Assembly (NCBI GenBank): GCA_016169945.1
Contig: JADLSH010000161.1
Span: 206,615 to 270,614 of the forward strand
From: Trachythela sp. YZ-2020
Lineage: Eukaryota; Cnidaria; Anthozoa; Malacalcyonacea; Clavulariidae
Reading direction: 5' to 3'
DNA length: 64,000 bases
Made by a program: the position numbers and the translations under genes. The notes below the pieces were generated by a model. It did no database searches, was not told the DNA's origin, and saw only the letters and a program-made list of their open reading frames with translations. Shown here one piece after another: positions 46,665 to 61,600 of the stretch (position 1 is the first letter of the stretch; every line of letters begins with the position of its first letter).

Positions 46665-49600
46665 CTAAAGTTCACTTTTGTTCAAGATAAGTAAAATACA
46701 TGGATAAAACTGTAAATCCCATTGTTTCTCCCTTTTACTAAACAATGACCATGCAAAATTAGAAATGAACAAAACCGAATGTATACATCTATGCTTCTCC
46801 CATTTCATGAGCGGCTTATACATATATGCCACTCAAGAGAGGTGCTGGTAAAAGGCGGTGTAACAACCTTACACAACAACAGTAAACTGCATCAACATAA
46901 ATGTATACAAGTCTTGAATTCTGTCTCAGTAGTTCTCACTGACAGGCGGATCTTAGAGATCCACCCGAGTGAGCTATTGGTAAAAGGCGGCAAGTGCCAC
47001 CTGACACAAAAGCTGAGAAACAGCACAACTAAGATCAAAATTCAAGACAAACTATATTGTTATTTCAGTCTCATTGCCAATCAAGACTGTTTGCAGTTAA
47101 ACCTTACTAAAGTTCACTTTTGTTCAAGATAAGTAAAATACATGGATAAAACTGTAAATCCCATCGTTTCTCCCTTTTACTAAACAATGACCATGCAAAA
47201 TTAGAAATGAACAATACAGAATGTATACATCTATGCATCTCCCCTTTCACGAGCGGCTTATAAATACATGCCACTCAAAAGAGGTGCTGGTAAAAGGCTG
47301 TCTAACCACCTTACACAACAACAGTAAACTGCATCAACATAAATGTATACAAGTCTTGAATTCTGTCTCAGTAGTTCTCACTGATAGGCGGATCTTAAAG
47401 ATCCACCCGAGTGAGCTATTGGTAAAAGGCGGCAAGTGCCACCTTACACAAAAGCTGAGAAACAGCTCAACTAAGATCAAAATTCAAGACAAACTATATT
47501 GTTATTTCAGTCTCATTGCCAATCAATACTGTTTGCAGTTAAACCTTACTAAAGTTCACTTTTGTTCAAGATAAGTAAAATACATGGATAAAACTGTAAA
47601 TCCCATTGTTTCTCCCTTTTACTAAACAATGACCATGCAAAATTAGAAATGAACAATACAGAATGTATACATCTATGCATCTCCCCTTTCATGAGCGGCT
47701 TATAAATACATGCCACTCAAAAGAGGTGCTGGTAAAAGGCTGTCTAACCACCTTACACAACAACAGTAAACTGCATCAACATAAATGTATACAAGTCTTG
47801 AATTCTGTCTCAGTAGTTCTCACTGATAGGCGGATCTTAAAGATCCACCCGAGTGAGCTATTGGTAAAAGGCGGCAAGTGCCACCTTACACAAAAGCTGA
47901 GAAACAGCACAACTAAGATCAAAATTCAAGACAAACTATATTGTTATTTCAGTCTCATTGCCAATCAATACTGTTTGCAGTTAATCCTTACTAAAGTTCA
48001 CTTTTGTTCAAGATAAGTAAAATACATGGATAAAACTGTAAATCCCATTGTTTCTCCCTTTTACTAAACAATGACCATGCAAAATTAGAAATGAACGATA
48101 CAGAATGTATACATCTATGCATCTCCCCTTTCATGAGCGGCTTATACATATATGCCACTCAAAAGAGGTGCTGGTAAAAGGCGCTGTAACCACCTTACAC
48201 AACAACAGTAAACTGCATCAACATAAATGTATACAAGTCTTGAATTCTGTCTCAGTAGTTCTCACTGACAGGCGGATCTTAAAGATCCACCCGAGTGACC
48301 TATTGGTAAAAGGCGGCAAGTGCCACTTTACAGAAAAGCTGAGAAACAGCACAATTAAGATCAAAATTCAAGACAAACTATATTGTTATTTCAGTCTCAT
48401 TGCCAATCAATACTGTTTACAGTTAAACCTTACTAAAGTTCACTTTTGTTCAAGATAAGTAAAATACATGGATAAAACTGTAAATCCCATTGTTTCTCCC
48501 TTTTACTAAACAATGACCATGCAAAATTAGAAATGAACAATACCGAATGTATACATCTATGCTTCTCCCATTTCATGAGCGGCTTATACATATATGCCAC
48601 TCAAAAGAGGTGCTGGTAAAAGGCGGTGTAACAACCTTACACAACAACAGTAAACTGCATCAACATAAATGTATACAAGTCTTGAATTCTGTCTCAGTAG
48701 TTCTCACTGACAGGCGGATCTTAGAGATCCACCCGAGTGAGCTATTGGTAAAAGGCGGCAAGTGCCACCTGACACAAAAGCTGAGAAACAGCACAACTAA
48801 GATCAAAATTCAAGACAAACTATATTGTTATTTCAGTCTCATTGCCAATCAATACTGTTTGCAGTTAAACCTTACTAAAGTTCACTTTTGTTCAAGATAA
48901 GTAAAATACATGGATAAAACTGTAAATCCCATTGTTTCTCCCTTTTACTAAACAATGACCATGCAAAATTAGAAATGAACGATACAGAATGTATACATCT
49001 ATGCATCTCCCCTTTCATGATCGGCTTATACATATATGCCACTCAAAAGAGGTGCTGGTAAAAGGCGCTGTAACCACCTTACACAACAACAGTAAACTGC
49101 ATCAACATAAATGTATACAAGTCTTGAATTCTGTCTCAGTAGTTCTCACTGACAGGCGGATCTTAAAGATCCACCCGAGTGACCTATTGGTAAAAGGCGG
49201 CAAGTGCCACTTTACACAAAAGCTGAGAAACAGCACAATTAAGATCAAAATTCAAGACAAACTATATTGTTATTTCAGTCTCATTGCCAATCAATACTGT
49301 TTACAGTTAAACCTTACTAAAGTTCACTTTTGTTCAAGATAAGTAAAATACATGGATAAAACTGTAAATCCCATTGTTTCTCTCTTTTACTAAACAATGA
49401 CCATGCAAAATTAAAAATGAACAATACCGAATGTATACATCTATGCTTCTCCCATTTCATGAGCGGCTTATACATATATGCCACTCAAAAGAGGTGCTGG
49501 TAAAAGGCGGTGTAACAACCTTACACAACAACAGTAAACTGCATCAACATAAATGTATACAAGTCTTGAATTCTGTCTCAGTAGTTCTCACTGACAGGCG

Positions 49601-52600
49601 GATCTTAGAGATCCACCCGAGTGAGCTATTGGTAAAAGGCGGCAAGTGCCACCTGACACAAAAGCTGAGAAACAGCACAACTAAGATCAAAATTCAAGAC
49701 AAACTATATTGTTATTTCAGTCTCATTGCCAATCAATACTGTTTGCAGTTAAACCTTACTAAAGTTCACTTTTGTTCAAGATAATAAAATACATGGATAA
49801 AACTGTAAATCCCATTGTTTCTCCCTTTTACTAAACAATGACCATGCAAAATTAGAAATGAACAATACAGAATGTATAGATCTATGCATCTCCCCTTTCA
49901 TGAGCGGCTTATACATATATGCCACTCAAAAGAGGTGCTGGTAAAAGGCGGTGTAGCCACCTTACACAACAACAGTAAACTGCATCAACATAAATGTATA
50001 CAAGTCTTGAATTCTGTCTCAGTAGTTCTCACTGACAGGCGGATCTTAAAGATCCACCCGAGTGACCTATTGGTAAAAGGCGGCAAGTGCCACTTTACAC
50101 AAAAGCTGAGAAACAGCACAACTAAGATCAAAATTCAAGACAAACTATATTGTTATTTCAGTCTCATTGCCAATCAATACTGTTTGCAGTTAAACCTTAC
50201 TAAAGTTCACTTTTGTTCAAGATAAGTAAAATACATGGATAAAACTGTAAATCCCATTGTTTCTCCCTTTTACTAAACAATGACCATGCAAAATTAGAAA
50301 TGAACAATACAGAATGTATACATCTATGCATCTCCCCTTTCATGAGCGGCTTATAAATACATGCCACTCAAAAGAGGTGCTGGTAAAAGGCTGTCTAACC
50401 ACCTTACACAACAACAGTAAACTGCATCAACATAAATGTATACAAGTCTTGAATTCTGTCTCAGTAGTTCTCACTGACAGGCGGATCTTAAAGATCCACC
50501 CGAGTGAGCTATTGGTAAAAGGCGGCAAGTGCCACCTTACACAAAAGCTGAGAAACAGCACAACTAAGATCAAAATTCAAGACAAACTATATTGTTATTT
50601 CAGTCTCATTGCCAATCAATACTGTTTGCAGTTAAACCTTACTAAAGTTCACTTTTGTTCAAGATAAGTAAAATACATGGATAAAACTGTAAATCCCATT
50701 GTTTCTCCCCTAAACAATGACCATGCAAAATTAGAAATGAACGATACAGAATGTATACATCTATGCATCTCCCCTTTCATGAGCGGCTTATACATATATG
50801 CCACTCAAAAGAGGTGCTGGTAAAAGGCGCTGTAACCACCTTACACAACAACAGTAAACTGCATCAACATAAATGTATACAAGTCTTGAATTCTGTCTCA
50901 GTAGTTCTCACTGACAGGCGGATCTTAAAGATCCACCCGAGTGACCTATTGGTAAAAGGCGGCAAGTGCCACTTTACACAAAAGCTGAGAAACAGCACAA
51001 TTAAGATCAAAATTCAAGACAAACTATATTGTTATTTCAGTCTCATTGCCAATCAATACTGTTTACAGTTAAACCTTACTAAAGTTCACTTTTGTTCAAG
51101 ATAAGTAAAATACATGGATAAAACTGTAAATCCCATTGTTTCTCCCTTTTACTAAACAATGACCATGCAAAATTAGAAATGAACAATACCGAATGTATAC
51201 ATCTATGCTTCTCCCATTTCATGAGCGGCTTATACATATATGCCACTCAAAAGAGGTGCTGGTAAAAGGCGGTGTAACAACCTTACACAACAACAGTAAA
51301 CTGCATCAACATAAATGTATACAAGTCTTGAATTCTGTCTCAGTAGTTCTCACTGACAGGCGGATCTTAGAGATCCACCCGAGTGAGCTATTGGTAAAAG
51401 GCGGCAAGTGCCACCTTACACAAAAGCTGAGAAACAGCACAACTAAGATCAAAATTCAAGACAAACTATATTGTTATTTCAGTCTCATTGCCAATCAATA
51501 CTGTTTGCAGTTAAACCTTACTAAAGTTCACTTTTGTTCAAGATAAGTAAAATACATGGATAAAACTGTAAATCCCATTGTTTCTCCCTAAACAGTGACC
51601 ATGCAAAATTAGAAATGAACAATACAGAATGCATACATCTATGCATCTCCCCTTTCATGAGCGGCTTATACATATATGCCACTCAAAAGAGGTGCTGGTA
51701 AAAGGCGCTGTAACCACCTTACACAACAACAGTAAACTGCATCAACATAAATGTATACAAGTCTTGAATTCTGTCTCAGTAGTTCTCACTGACAGGCGGA
51801 TCTTAAAGATCCACCCGAGTGACCTATTGGTAAAAGGCGGCAAGTGCCACTTTACACAAAAGCTGAGAAACAGCACAACTAAGATCAAAATTCAAGACAA
51901 ACTATATTGTTATTTCAGTCTCATTGCCAATCAATACTGTTTGCAGTTAAACCTTACTAAAGTTCACTTTTGTTCAAGATAAGTAAAATACATGGATAAA
52001 ACTGTAAATCCCATTGTTTCTCCTTTTACTAAACAATGACCATGCAAAATTAGAAATGAACAATACAGAATGTATACATCTATGCATCTCCCATTTCATG
52101 AGCGGCTTATACATATATGCCACTCAAAAGAGGTGCTGGTAAAAGGCGGTGTAACAACCTTACACAACAACAGTAAACTGCATCAACATAAATGTATACA
52201 AGTCTTGAATTCTGTCTCAGTAGTTCTCACTGACAGGCGGATCTTAAAGATCCACCCGAGTGAGCTATTGGTAAAAGGCGGCAAGTGCCACCTGACACAA
52301 AAGCTGAGAAACAGCACAACTAAGATCAAAATTCAAGACAAACTATATTGTTATTTCAGTCTCATTGCCAATCAATACTGTTTGCAGTTAAACCTTACTA
52401 AAGTTCACTTTTGTTCAAGATAAGTAAAATACATGGATAAAACTGTAAATCCCATTGTTTCTCCCTTTTACTAAACAATGACCATGCAAAATTAGAAATG
52501 AACAATACAGAATGTATACATCTATGCATCTCCCCTTTCATGAGCGGCTTATACATATATGCCACTCAAAAGAGGTGCTGGTAAAAGGCGGTGTAACCAC

Positions 52601-55600
52601 CTTACACAACAACAGTAAACTGCATCAACATAAATGTATACAAGTCTTGAATTCTGTCTCAGTAGTTCTCACTGACAGGCGGATCTTAAAGATCCACCCG
52701 AGTGACCTATTGGTAAAAGGCGGCAAGTGCCACTTTACACAAAAGCTGAGAAACAGCACAACTAAGATCAAAATTCAAGACAAACTATATTGTTATTTCA
52801 GTCTCATTGCCAATCAATACTGTTTGCAGTTAAACCTTACTAAAGTTCACTTTTGTTCAAGATAAGTAAAATACATGGATAAAACTGTAAATCCCATTGT
52901 TTCTCCCTTTTACTAAACAATGACCATGCAAAATTAGAAATGAACAATACAGAATGTATACATCTATGCATCTCCCCTTTCATGTGCGGCTTATCATATA
53001 TGCCACTCAAAAGAGGTGCTGGTAAAAGGCGGTGTAACCACCTTACACAACAACAGTAAACTGCATCAACATAAATGTATACAAGTCTTGAATTCTGTCT
53101 CAGTAGTTCTCACTGACAGGCGGATCTTAAAGATCCACCCGAGTGAGCTATTGGTAAAAGGCGGCAAGTGCCACCTTACACAAAAGCTGAGAAACAGCAC
53201 AACTAAGATCAAAATTCAAGACAAACTATATTGTTATTTCAGTCTCATTGCCAATCAATACTGTTTGCAGTTAAACCTTACTAAAGTTCACTTTTGTTCA
53301 AGATAAGTAAAATACATGGATAAAACTGTAAATCCCATTGTTTCTCCCTTTACTAAACAATGACCACGCAAAATTAGAAATGAACAATACAGAATGTATA
53401 CATCTATGCATCTCCTTTCATGAGCGGCTTATACATATATGCCACTCAAAAGAGGTGCTGGTAAAAGGCGGTGTAACCACCTTACACAACAACAGTAAAC
53501 TGCATCAACATAAATGTATACAAGTCTTGAATTCTGTCTCAGTAGTTCTCACTGACAGGCGGATCTTAAAGATCCACCCGAGTGAGCTATTGGTAAAAGG
53601 CGGCAAGTGCCACCTTACACAAAAGCTGAGAAACAGCACAACTAAGATCAAAATTCAAGACAAACTATATTGTTATTTCAGTCTCATTGCCAATCAATAC
53701 TGTTTGCAGTTAAACCTTACTAAAGTTCACTTTTGTTCAAGATAAGTAAAATACATGGATAAAACTGTAAATCCCATTGTTTCTCCCTTTTACTAAACAA
53801 TGACCATGCAAAATTAGAAATGAACAATACAGAATGTATACATCTATGCATCTCCTTTCATGAGCGGCTTATACATATATGCCACTCGAAAGAGGTGCTG
53901 GTAAAAGGCGGTGTAACCACCTTACACAACAACAGTAAACTGCATCAACATAAATGTATACAAGTCTTGAATTCTGTCTCAGTAGTTCTCACTGACAGGC
54001 GGATCTTAAAGATCCACCCGAGTGAGCTATTGGTAAAAGGCGGCAAGTGCCACTTTACACAAAAGCTGAGAAACAGCACAACTAAGATCAAAATTCAAGA
54101 CAAACTATATTGTTATTTCAGTCTCATTGCCAATCAATACTGTTTGCAGTTAAACCTTACTAAAGTTCACTTTTGTTCAAGATAAGTAAAATACATGGAT
54201 AAAACTGTAAATCCCATTGTTTCTCCCTTTTACTAAACAATGACCATGCAAAATTAGAAATGAACAATACAGGATGTATACATCTATGCATCTCCCCTTT
54301 CATGAGCGGCTTATAAATACATGCCACTCAAAAGAGGTGCTGGTAAAAGGCGGCGTAACTACCTTACACAACACCAGTAAACTGCATCAATATAAATGTA
54401 TACAAGTCTTGAATTCTGTCTCAGTAGTTCTCACTGACAGACGGATCTTAAAGATCCACCCGAGTGAGCTATTGGTAAAAGGCGGCAAGTGCCACCTTAC
54501 ACAAAAGCTGAGAAACAGCACAACGAAGATCAAAATTCAAGACAAACTGTATTGTTATTTCAGTCTCATTCCCAATCAATACTGTTTGCAGTTAAACCTT
54601 ACTAAAGTTCATTTTTGTTCAAGATAAGTAAAATACTTGCATAAAACTCTAAAGTCCATTGTTTCTCCCTTTTACTAAACAATGACCATGCAAAATTAGA
54701 AATGAACAATACAGAATGCATACATCTATGCATCTCCCCTTTCATGAGCGGCTTATACATATATGCCACTCAAAGAGGTGCTGGTAAAGGCGTGTAACCA
54801 CCTTACACAACAACAGTAAACTGCATCAACATAAATGTATACAAGTCTTGAATTCTGTCTCAGTAGTTCTCACTGACAGGCGGATCTTAAAGATCCACCC
54901 GAGTGAGCTATTGGTAAAAGGCGGCAAGTGCCACTTTACACAAAAGCTGAGAAACAGCACAACTAAGATCAAAATTCAAGACAAACTATATTGTTATTTC
55001 AGTCTCATTGCCAATCAATACTGTTTGCAGTTAAACCTTACTAAAGTTCACTTTTGTTCAAGATAAGTAAAATACATGGATAAAACTGTAAATCCCATTG
55101 TTTCTCCCTTTTACTAAACAATGACCATGCAAAATTAGAAATGAACAATACAGAATGTATACATCTATGCATCTCCCCTTTCATGAGCGGCTTATACATA
55201 TATGCCACTCAAAGAGGTGCTGGAAAAAGGCGGTGTAACCACCTTACACAACAACAGTAAACTGCATCAACATAAATGTATACAAGTCTTGAATTCTGTC
55301 TCAGTAGTTCTCACTGACAGGCGGATCTTAAAGATCCACCCGAGTGAGCTATTGGTAAAAGGCGGCAAGTGCCACCTTACACAAAAGCTGAGAAACAGCA
55401 CAACTAAGATCAAAATTCAAGACAAACTATATTGTTATTTCAGTCTCATTGCCAATCAATACTGTTTGCAGTTAAACCTTACTAAAGTTCACTTTTGTTC
55501 AAGATAAGTAAAATACATGGATAAAACTGTAAATCCCATTGTTTCTCCCTTTTACTAAACAATGACCATGCAAAATTAGAAATGAACAATACAGAATGTA

Positions 55601-58600
55601 TACATCTATGCATCTCCCCTTTCATGAGCGGCTTATAAATATATGCCACTCAAAGAGGTGCTGGTAAAAGGCGGTGTAACCACCTTACACAACAACAGTA
55701 AACTGCATCAACATAAATGTATACAAGTCTTGAATTCTGTCTCAGTAGTTCTCACTGACAGGCGGATCTTAAAGATCCACCCGAGTGAGCTATTGGTAAA
55801 AGGCGGCAAGTGCCACTTTACACAAAAGCTGAGAAACAGCACAACTAAGATCAAAATTCAAGACAAACTATATTGTTATTTCAGTCTCATTGCCAATCAA
55901 TACTGTTTGCAGTTAAACCTTACTAAAGTTCACTTTTGTTCAAGATAAGTAAAATACATGGATAAAACTGTAAATCCCATTGTTTCTCCCTTTTACTAAA
56001 CAATGACCATGCAAAATTAGAAATGAACAATACAGAATGTATACATCTATGCATCTCTCCTTTCATGAGCGGCTTATACATATATGCCACTCAAAAGAGG
56101 TGCTGGCAAAAGGCGTGTAACCACCTTACACAACAACAGTAAACTGCATCAACATAAATGTATACAAGTCTTGAATTCTGTCTCAGTAGTTCTCACTGAC
56201 AGGCGGATCTTAAAGATCCACCCGAGTGAGCTATTGGTAAAAGGCGGCAAGTGCCACCTTACACAAAAGCTGAGAAACAGCACAACTAAGATCAAAATTC
56301 AAGACAAACTATATTGTTATTTCAGTCTCATTGCCAATCAATACTGTTTGCAGTTAAACCTTACTAAAGTTCACTTTTGTTCAAGATAAGTAAAATACAT
56401 GGATAAAACTGTAAATCCCATTGTTTCTCCCTTTTACTAAACAATGACCATGCAAAATTAGAAATGAACAATACAGAATGTATACATCTATGCATCTCCT
56501 TTGATGAGCGGCGTATACATCTATGCCACTCAAAAGAGGTGCTGGTAAAGGCGGTGTAACCACCTTACACAACAACAGTAAACTGCATCAACATAAATGT
56601 ATACAAGTCTTGAATTCTGTCTCAGTAGTTCTCACTGACAGGCGGATCTTAAAGATCCACCCGAGTGAGCTATTGGTAAAAGGCGGCAAGTGCCACCTTA
56701 CACAAAAGCTGAGAAACAGCACAACTAAGATCAAAATTCAAGACAAACTATATTGTTATTTCAGTCTCATTGCCAATCAATACTGTTTGCAGTTAAACCT
56801 TACTAAAGTTCACTTTTGTTCAAGATAAGTAAAATACATGGATAAAACTGTAAATCCCATTGTTTCTCCCTTTTACTAAACAATGACCATGCAAAATTAG
56901 AAATGAACAATACAGAATGTATACATCTATGCATCTCCCCTTTCATGAGCGGCTTATACATATATGCCACTCAAAAGAGGTGCTGGTAAAAGGCGGTGTA
57001 ACCACCTTACACAACAACAGTAAACTGCATCAACATAAATGTATACAAGTCTTGAATTCTGTCTCAGTAGTTCTCACTGACAGGCGGATCTTAAAGATCC
57101 ACCCGAGTGAGCTATTGGTCGAAGGCGGCAAGTGCCACCTTACACAAAAGCTGAGAAACAGCACAACTAAGATCAAAATTCAAGACAAACTATATTGTTA
57201 TTTCAGTCTCATTGCCAATCAATACTGTTTGCAGTTAAACCTTACTAAAGTTCACTTTTGTTCAAGATAAGTAAAATACATGGATAAAACTGTAAATCCC
57301 ATTGTTTCTCCCTTTTACTAAACAATGACCATGCAAAATTAGAAATGAACAATACAGAATGTATACATCTATGCATCTCCTTTCATGAGCGGCTTATAAA
57401 TACATGCCACTCAAAAGAGGTGCTGGTAAAAGGCGGCGTAACTACCTTACACAACAACAGTAAACTGCATCAACATAAATGTATACAAGTCTTGAATTCT
57501 GTCTCAGTAGTTCTCACTGACAGGCGGATCTTAAAGATCGACCGGGTGACCTATTGGTAAAAGGCGGCAAGTGCCACCTTACACAAAAGCTGAGAAACAG
57601 CACAACTAAGATCAAAATTCAAGACAAACTATATTGTTATTTCAGTCTCATTGCCAATCAATACTGTTTGCAGTTAAACCTTACTAAAGTTCACTTTTGT
57701 TCAAGATAAGTAAAATACATGGATAAAACTGTAAATCCCATTGTTTCTCCCTTTTACTAAACAATGACCATGCAAAATTAGAAATGAACAATACAGAATG
57801 TATACATCTATGCATCTCCTTTCATGAGCGGCTTATAAATATATGCCACTCAAAAGAGGTGCTGGTAAAGGCGGTGTAACCACCTTACACAACAACAGTA
57901 AACTGCATCAACATAAATGTATACAAGTCTTGAATTCTGTCTCAGTAGTTCTCACTGACAGGCGGATCTTAAAGATCCATCCGAGTGAGCTATTGGTAAA
58001 AGGCGGCAAGTGCCACCTTACACAAAAGCTGAGAAACAGCACAACTAAGATCAAAATTCAAGACAAACTATATTGTTATTTCAGTCTCATTGCCAATCAA
58101 TACTGTTTGCAGTTAAACCTTACTAAAGTTCACTTTTGTTCAAGATAAGTAAAATACATGGATAAAACTGTAAATCCCATTGTTTCTCCCTTTTACTAAA
58201 CAATGACCATGCAAAATTAGAAATGAACAATACAGAATGCATACATCTATGCATCTCCCCTTTCATGAGCGGCTTATACATATATGCCACTCAAAAGTAG
58301 TGCTGGTAAAAGGCGGTGTAACCACCTTACACAACACCAGTAAACTGCATCAATATAAATGTATACAAGTCTTGAATTCTGTCTCAGTAGTTCTCACTGA
58401 CAGACGGATCTTAAAGATCCACCCGAGTGACCTATTGGTAAAAGGCGGCAAGTGCCACTTTACACAAAAGCTGAGAAACAGCACAACTAAGATCAAAATT
58501 CAAGACAAACTATATTGTTATTTCAGTCTCATTGCCAATCAATACTGTTTGCAGTTAAACCTTACTAAAGTTCACTTTTGTTCAAGATAAGTAAAATACA

Positions 58601-61600
58601 TGGATAAAACTGTATATCCCATTGTTTCTCCCTTTTACTAAACAATGACCATGCAAAATTAGAAATGAACAATACAGAATGTATACATCTATGCATCTCC
58701 CCTTTCATGAGCGGCTTATACATATATGCCACTCAAAAGAGGTGCTGGCAAAAGGCGTGTAACCACCTTACACAACAACAGTAAACTGCATCAACATAAA
58801 TGTATACAAGTCTTGAATTCTGTCTCAGTAGTTCTCACTGACAGGCGGATCTTAAAGATCCACCCGAGTGAGCTATTGGTAAAAGGCGGCAAGTGCCACC
58901 TTACACAAAAGCTGAGAAACAGCACAACTAAGATCAAAATTCAAGACAAACTATATTGTTATTTCAGTCTCATTGCCAATCAATACTGTTTGCAGTTAAA
59001 CCTTACTAAAGTTCACTTTTGTTCAAGATAAGTAAAATACATGGATAAAACTGTAAATCCCATTGTTTCTCCCTTTTACTAAACAATGACCATGCAAAAT
59101 TAGAAATGAACAATACAGAATGTATACATCTATGCATCTCCCCTTTCATGAGCGGCTTATACATATATGCCACTCAAAAGAGGTGCTGGTAAAAGGCGGT
59201 GTAACCACCTTACACAACAACAGTAAACTGCATCAACATAAATGTATACAAGTCTTGAATTCTGTCTCAGTAGTTCTCACTGACAGGCGGATCTTAAAGA
59301 TCCACCCGAGTGAGCTATTGGTAAAAGGCGGCAAGTGCCACCTTACACAAAAGCTGAGAAACAGCACAACTAAGATCAAAATTCAAGACAAACTATATTG
59401 TTATTTCAGTCTCATTGCCAATCAATACTGTTTGCAGTTAAACCTTACTAAAGTTCACTTTTGTTCAAGATAAGTAAAATACATGGATAAAACTGTAAAT
59501 CCCATTGTTTCTCCCTTTTACTAAACAATGACCATGCAAAATTAGAAATGAACAATACAGAATGTATACATCTATGCATCTCCACTTTCATGAGCGGCTT
59601 ATAAATACATGCCACTCAAAAGAGGTGCTGGCAAAAGGCGTGTAACCACCTTACACAACAACAGTAAACTGCATCAACATAAATGTATACAAGTCTTGAA
59701 TTCTGTCTCAGTAGTTCTCACTGACAGGCGGATCTTAAAGATCCACCCGAGTGAGCTATTGGTAAAAGGCGGCAAGTGCCACCTTACACAAAAGCTGAGA
59801 AACAGCACAACTAAGATCAAAATTCAAGACAAACTATATTGTTATTTCAGTCTCATTGCCAATCAATACTGTTTGCAGTTAAACCTTACTAAAGTTCACT
59901 TTTGTTCAAGATAAGTAAAATACATGGATAAAACTGTAAATCCCATTGTTTCTCCTTTTACTAAACAATGACCATGCACAATTAGAAATGAACAATACAG
60001 AATGTATACATCTATGCATCTCCTTTCATGAGCGGCTTATACATATATGCCACTCAAAGAGGTGCTGGTAAAGGCGGTGTAACTACCTTGCACAACAACA
60101 GTAAACTGGATCAACATAAATGTATACAAGTCTTGAATTCTGTCTCAGTAGTTCTCACTGACAGGCGGATCTTAAAGATCCACCCGAGTGAGCTATTGGT
60201 AAGGCGGCAAGTGCCACCTTACACAAAAGCTGAGAAACAGCACAACTAAGATCAAAATTCAAGACAAACTATATTGTTATTTCAGTCTCATTGCCAATCA
60301 ATACTGTTTGCAGTTAAACCTTACTAAAGTTCACTTTTGTTCAAGATAAGTAAAATACATGGATAAAACTGTAAATCCCATTGTTTCTCCCTTTTACTAA
60401 ACAATGACCATGCAAAATTAGAAATGAACAATACAGAATGTATACATCTATGCATCTCCCCTTTCATGAGCGGCTTATAAATACATGCCACTCAAAGGAG
60501 GTGCTGGTAAAGGCAGTGTAACTACCTTACACAACAACAGTAAACTGCATCAACATAAATGTATACAAGTCTTGAATTCTGTCTCAGTAGTTCTCACTGA
60601 CAGGCGGATCTTAAAGATCCACCCGAGTGACCTATTGGTAAAAGCGGCAAGTGCCACCTTACACAAAAGCTGAGAAACAGCACAACTAAGATCAAAATTC
60701 AAGACAAACTATATTGTTATTTCAGTCTCATTGCCAATCAATACTGTTTGCAGTTAAACCTTACTAAAGTTCACTTTTGTTCAAGATAAGTAAAATACAT
60801 GGATAAAACTGTAAATCCCATTGTTTCTCCCTTTTACTAAACAATGACCATGCAAAATTAGAAATGAACAATACAGAATGTATACATCTATGCATCTCCT
60901 TTCATGAGCGGCTTATAAATACATGCCACTCAAAGAGGTGCTGGTAAAGGCGTGTAACCACCTTACACAACAACAGTAAACTGCATCAACATAAATGTAT
61001 ACAAGTCTTGAATTCTGTCTCAGTAGTTCTCACTGACAGGCGGATCTTAAAGATCCACCCGAGTGAGCTATTGGTAAAAGGCGGCAAGTGCCACCTACCT
61101 TACAAAAGCTGAGAAACAGCACAACTAAGATCAAAATTCAAGACAAACTATATTGTTATTTCAGTCTCATTGCCAATCAATACTGTTCGCAGTTAAACCT
61201 TACTAAAGTTCACTTTTGTTCAAGATAAGTAAAATACATGGATAAAACTGTAAATCCCATTGTTTCTCCCTTTTACTAAACAATGACCATGCAAAATTAG
61301 AAACGAACAATACAGAATGTATACATCTATGCATCTCCCCTTTCATGAGCGGCTTATAAATATATACCACTCAAAAGAGGTGCTGGAAAAAGGCGGTGTA
61401 ACCACCTTACACAACAACAGTACTCTGCATCAACATAAATGTATACAAGTCTTGAATTCTGTCTCAGTAGTTCTCACTGACAGGCGGATCTTAAAGATCC
61501 ACCCGAGTGACCTATTGGTAAAGGCGGCAAGTGCCACCTTACACAAAAGCTGAGAAACAGCACAACTAAGATCAAAATTCAAGACAAACTATATTGTTAT

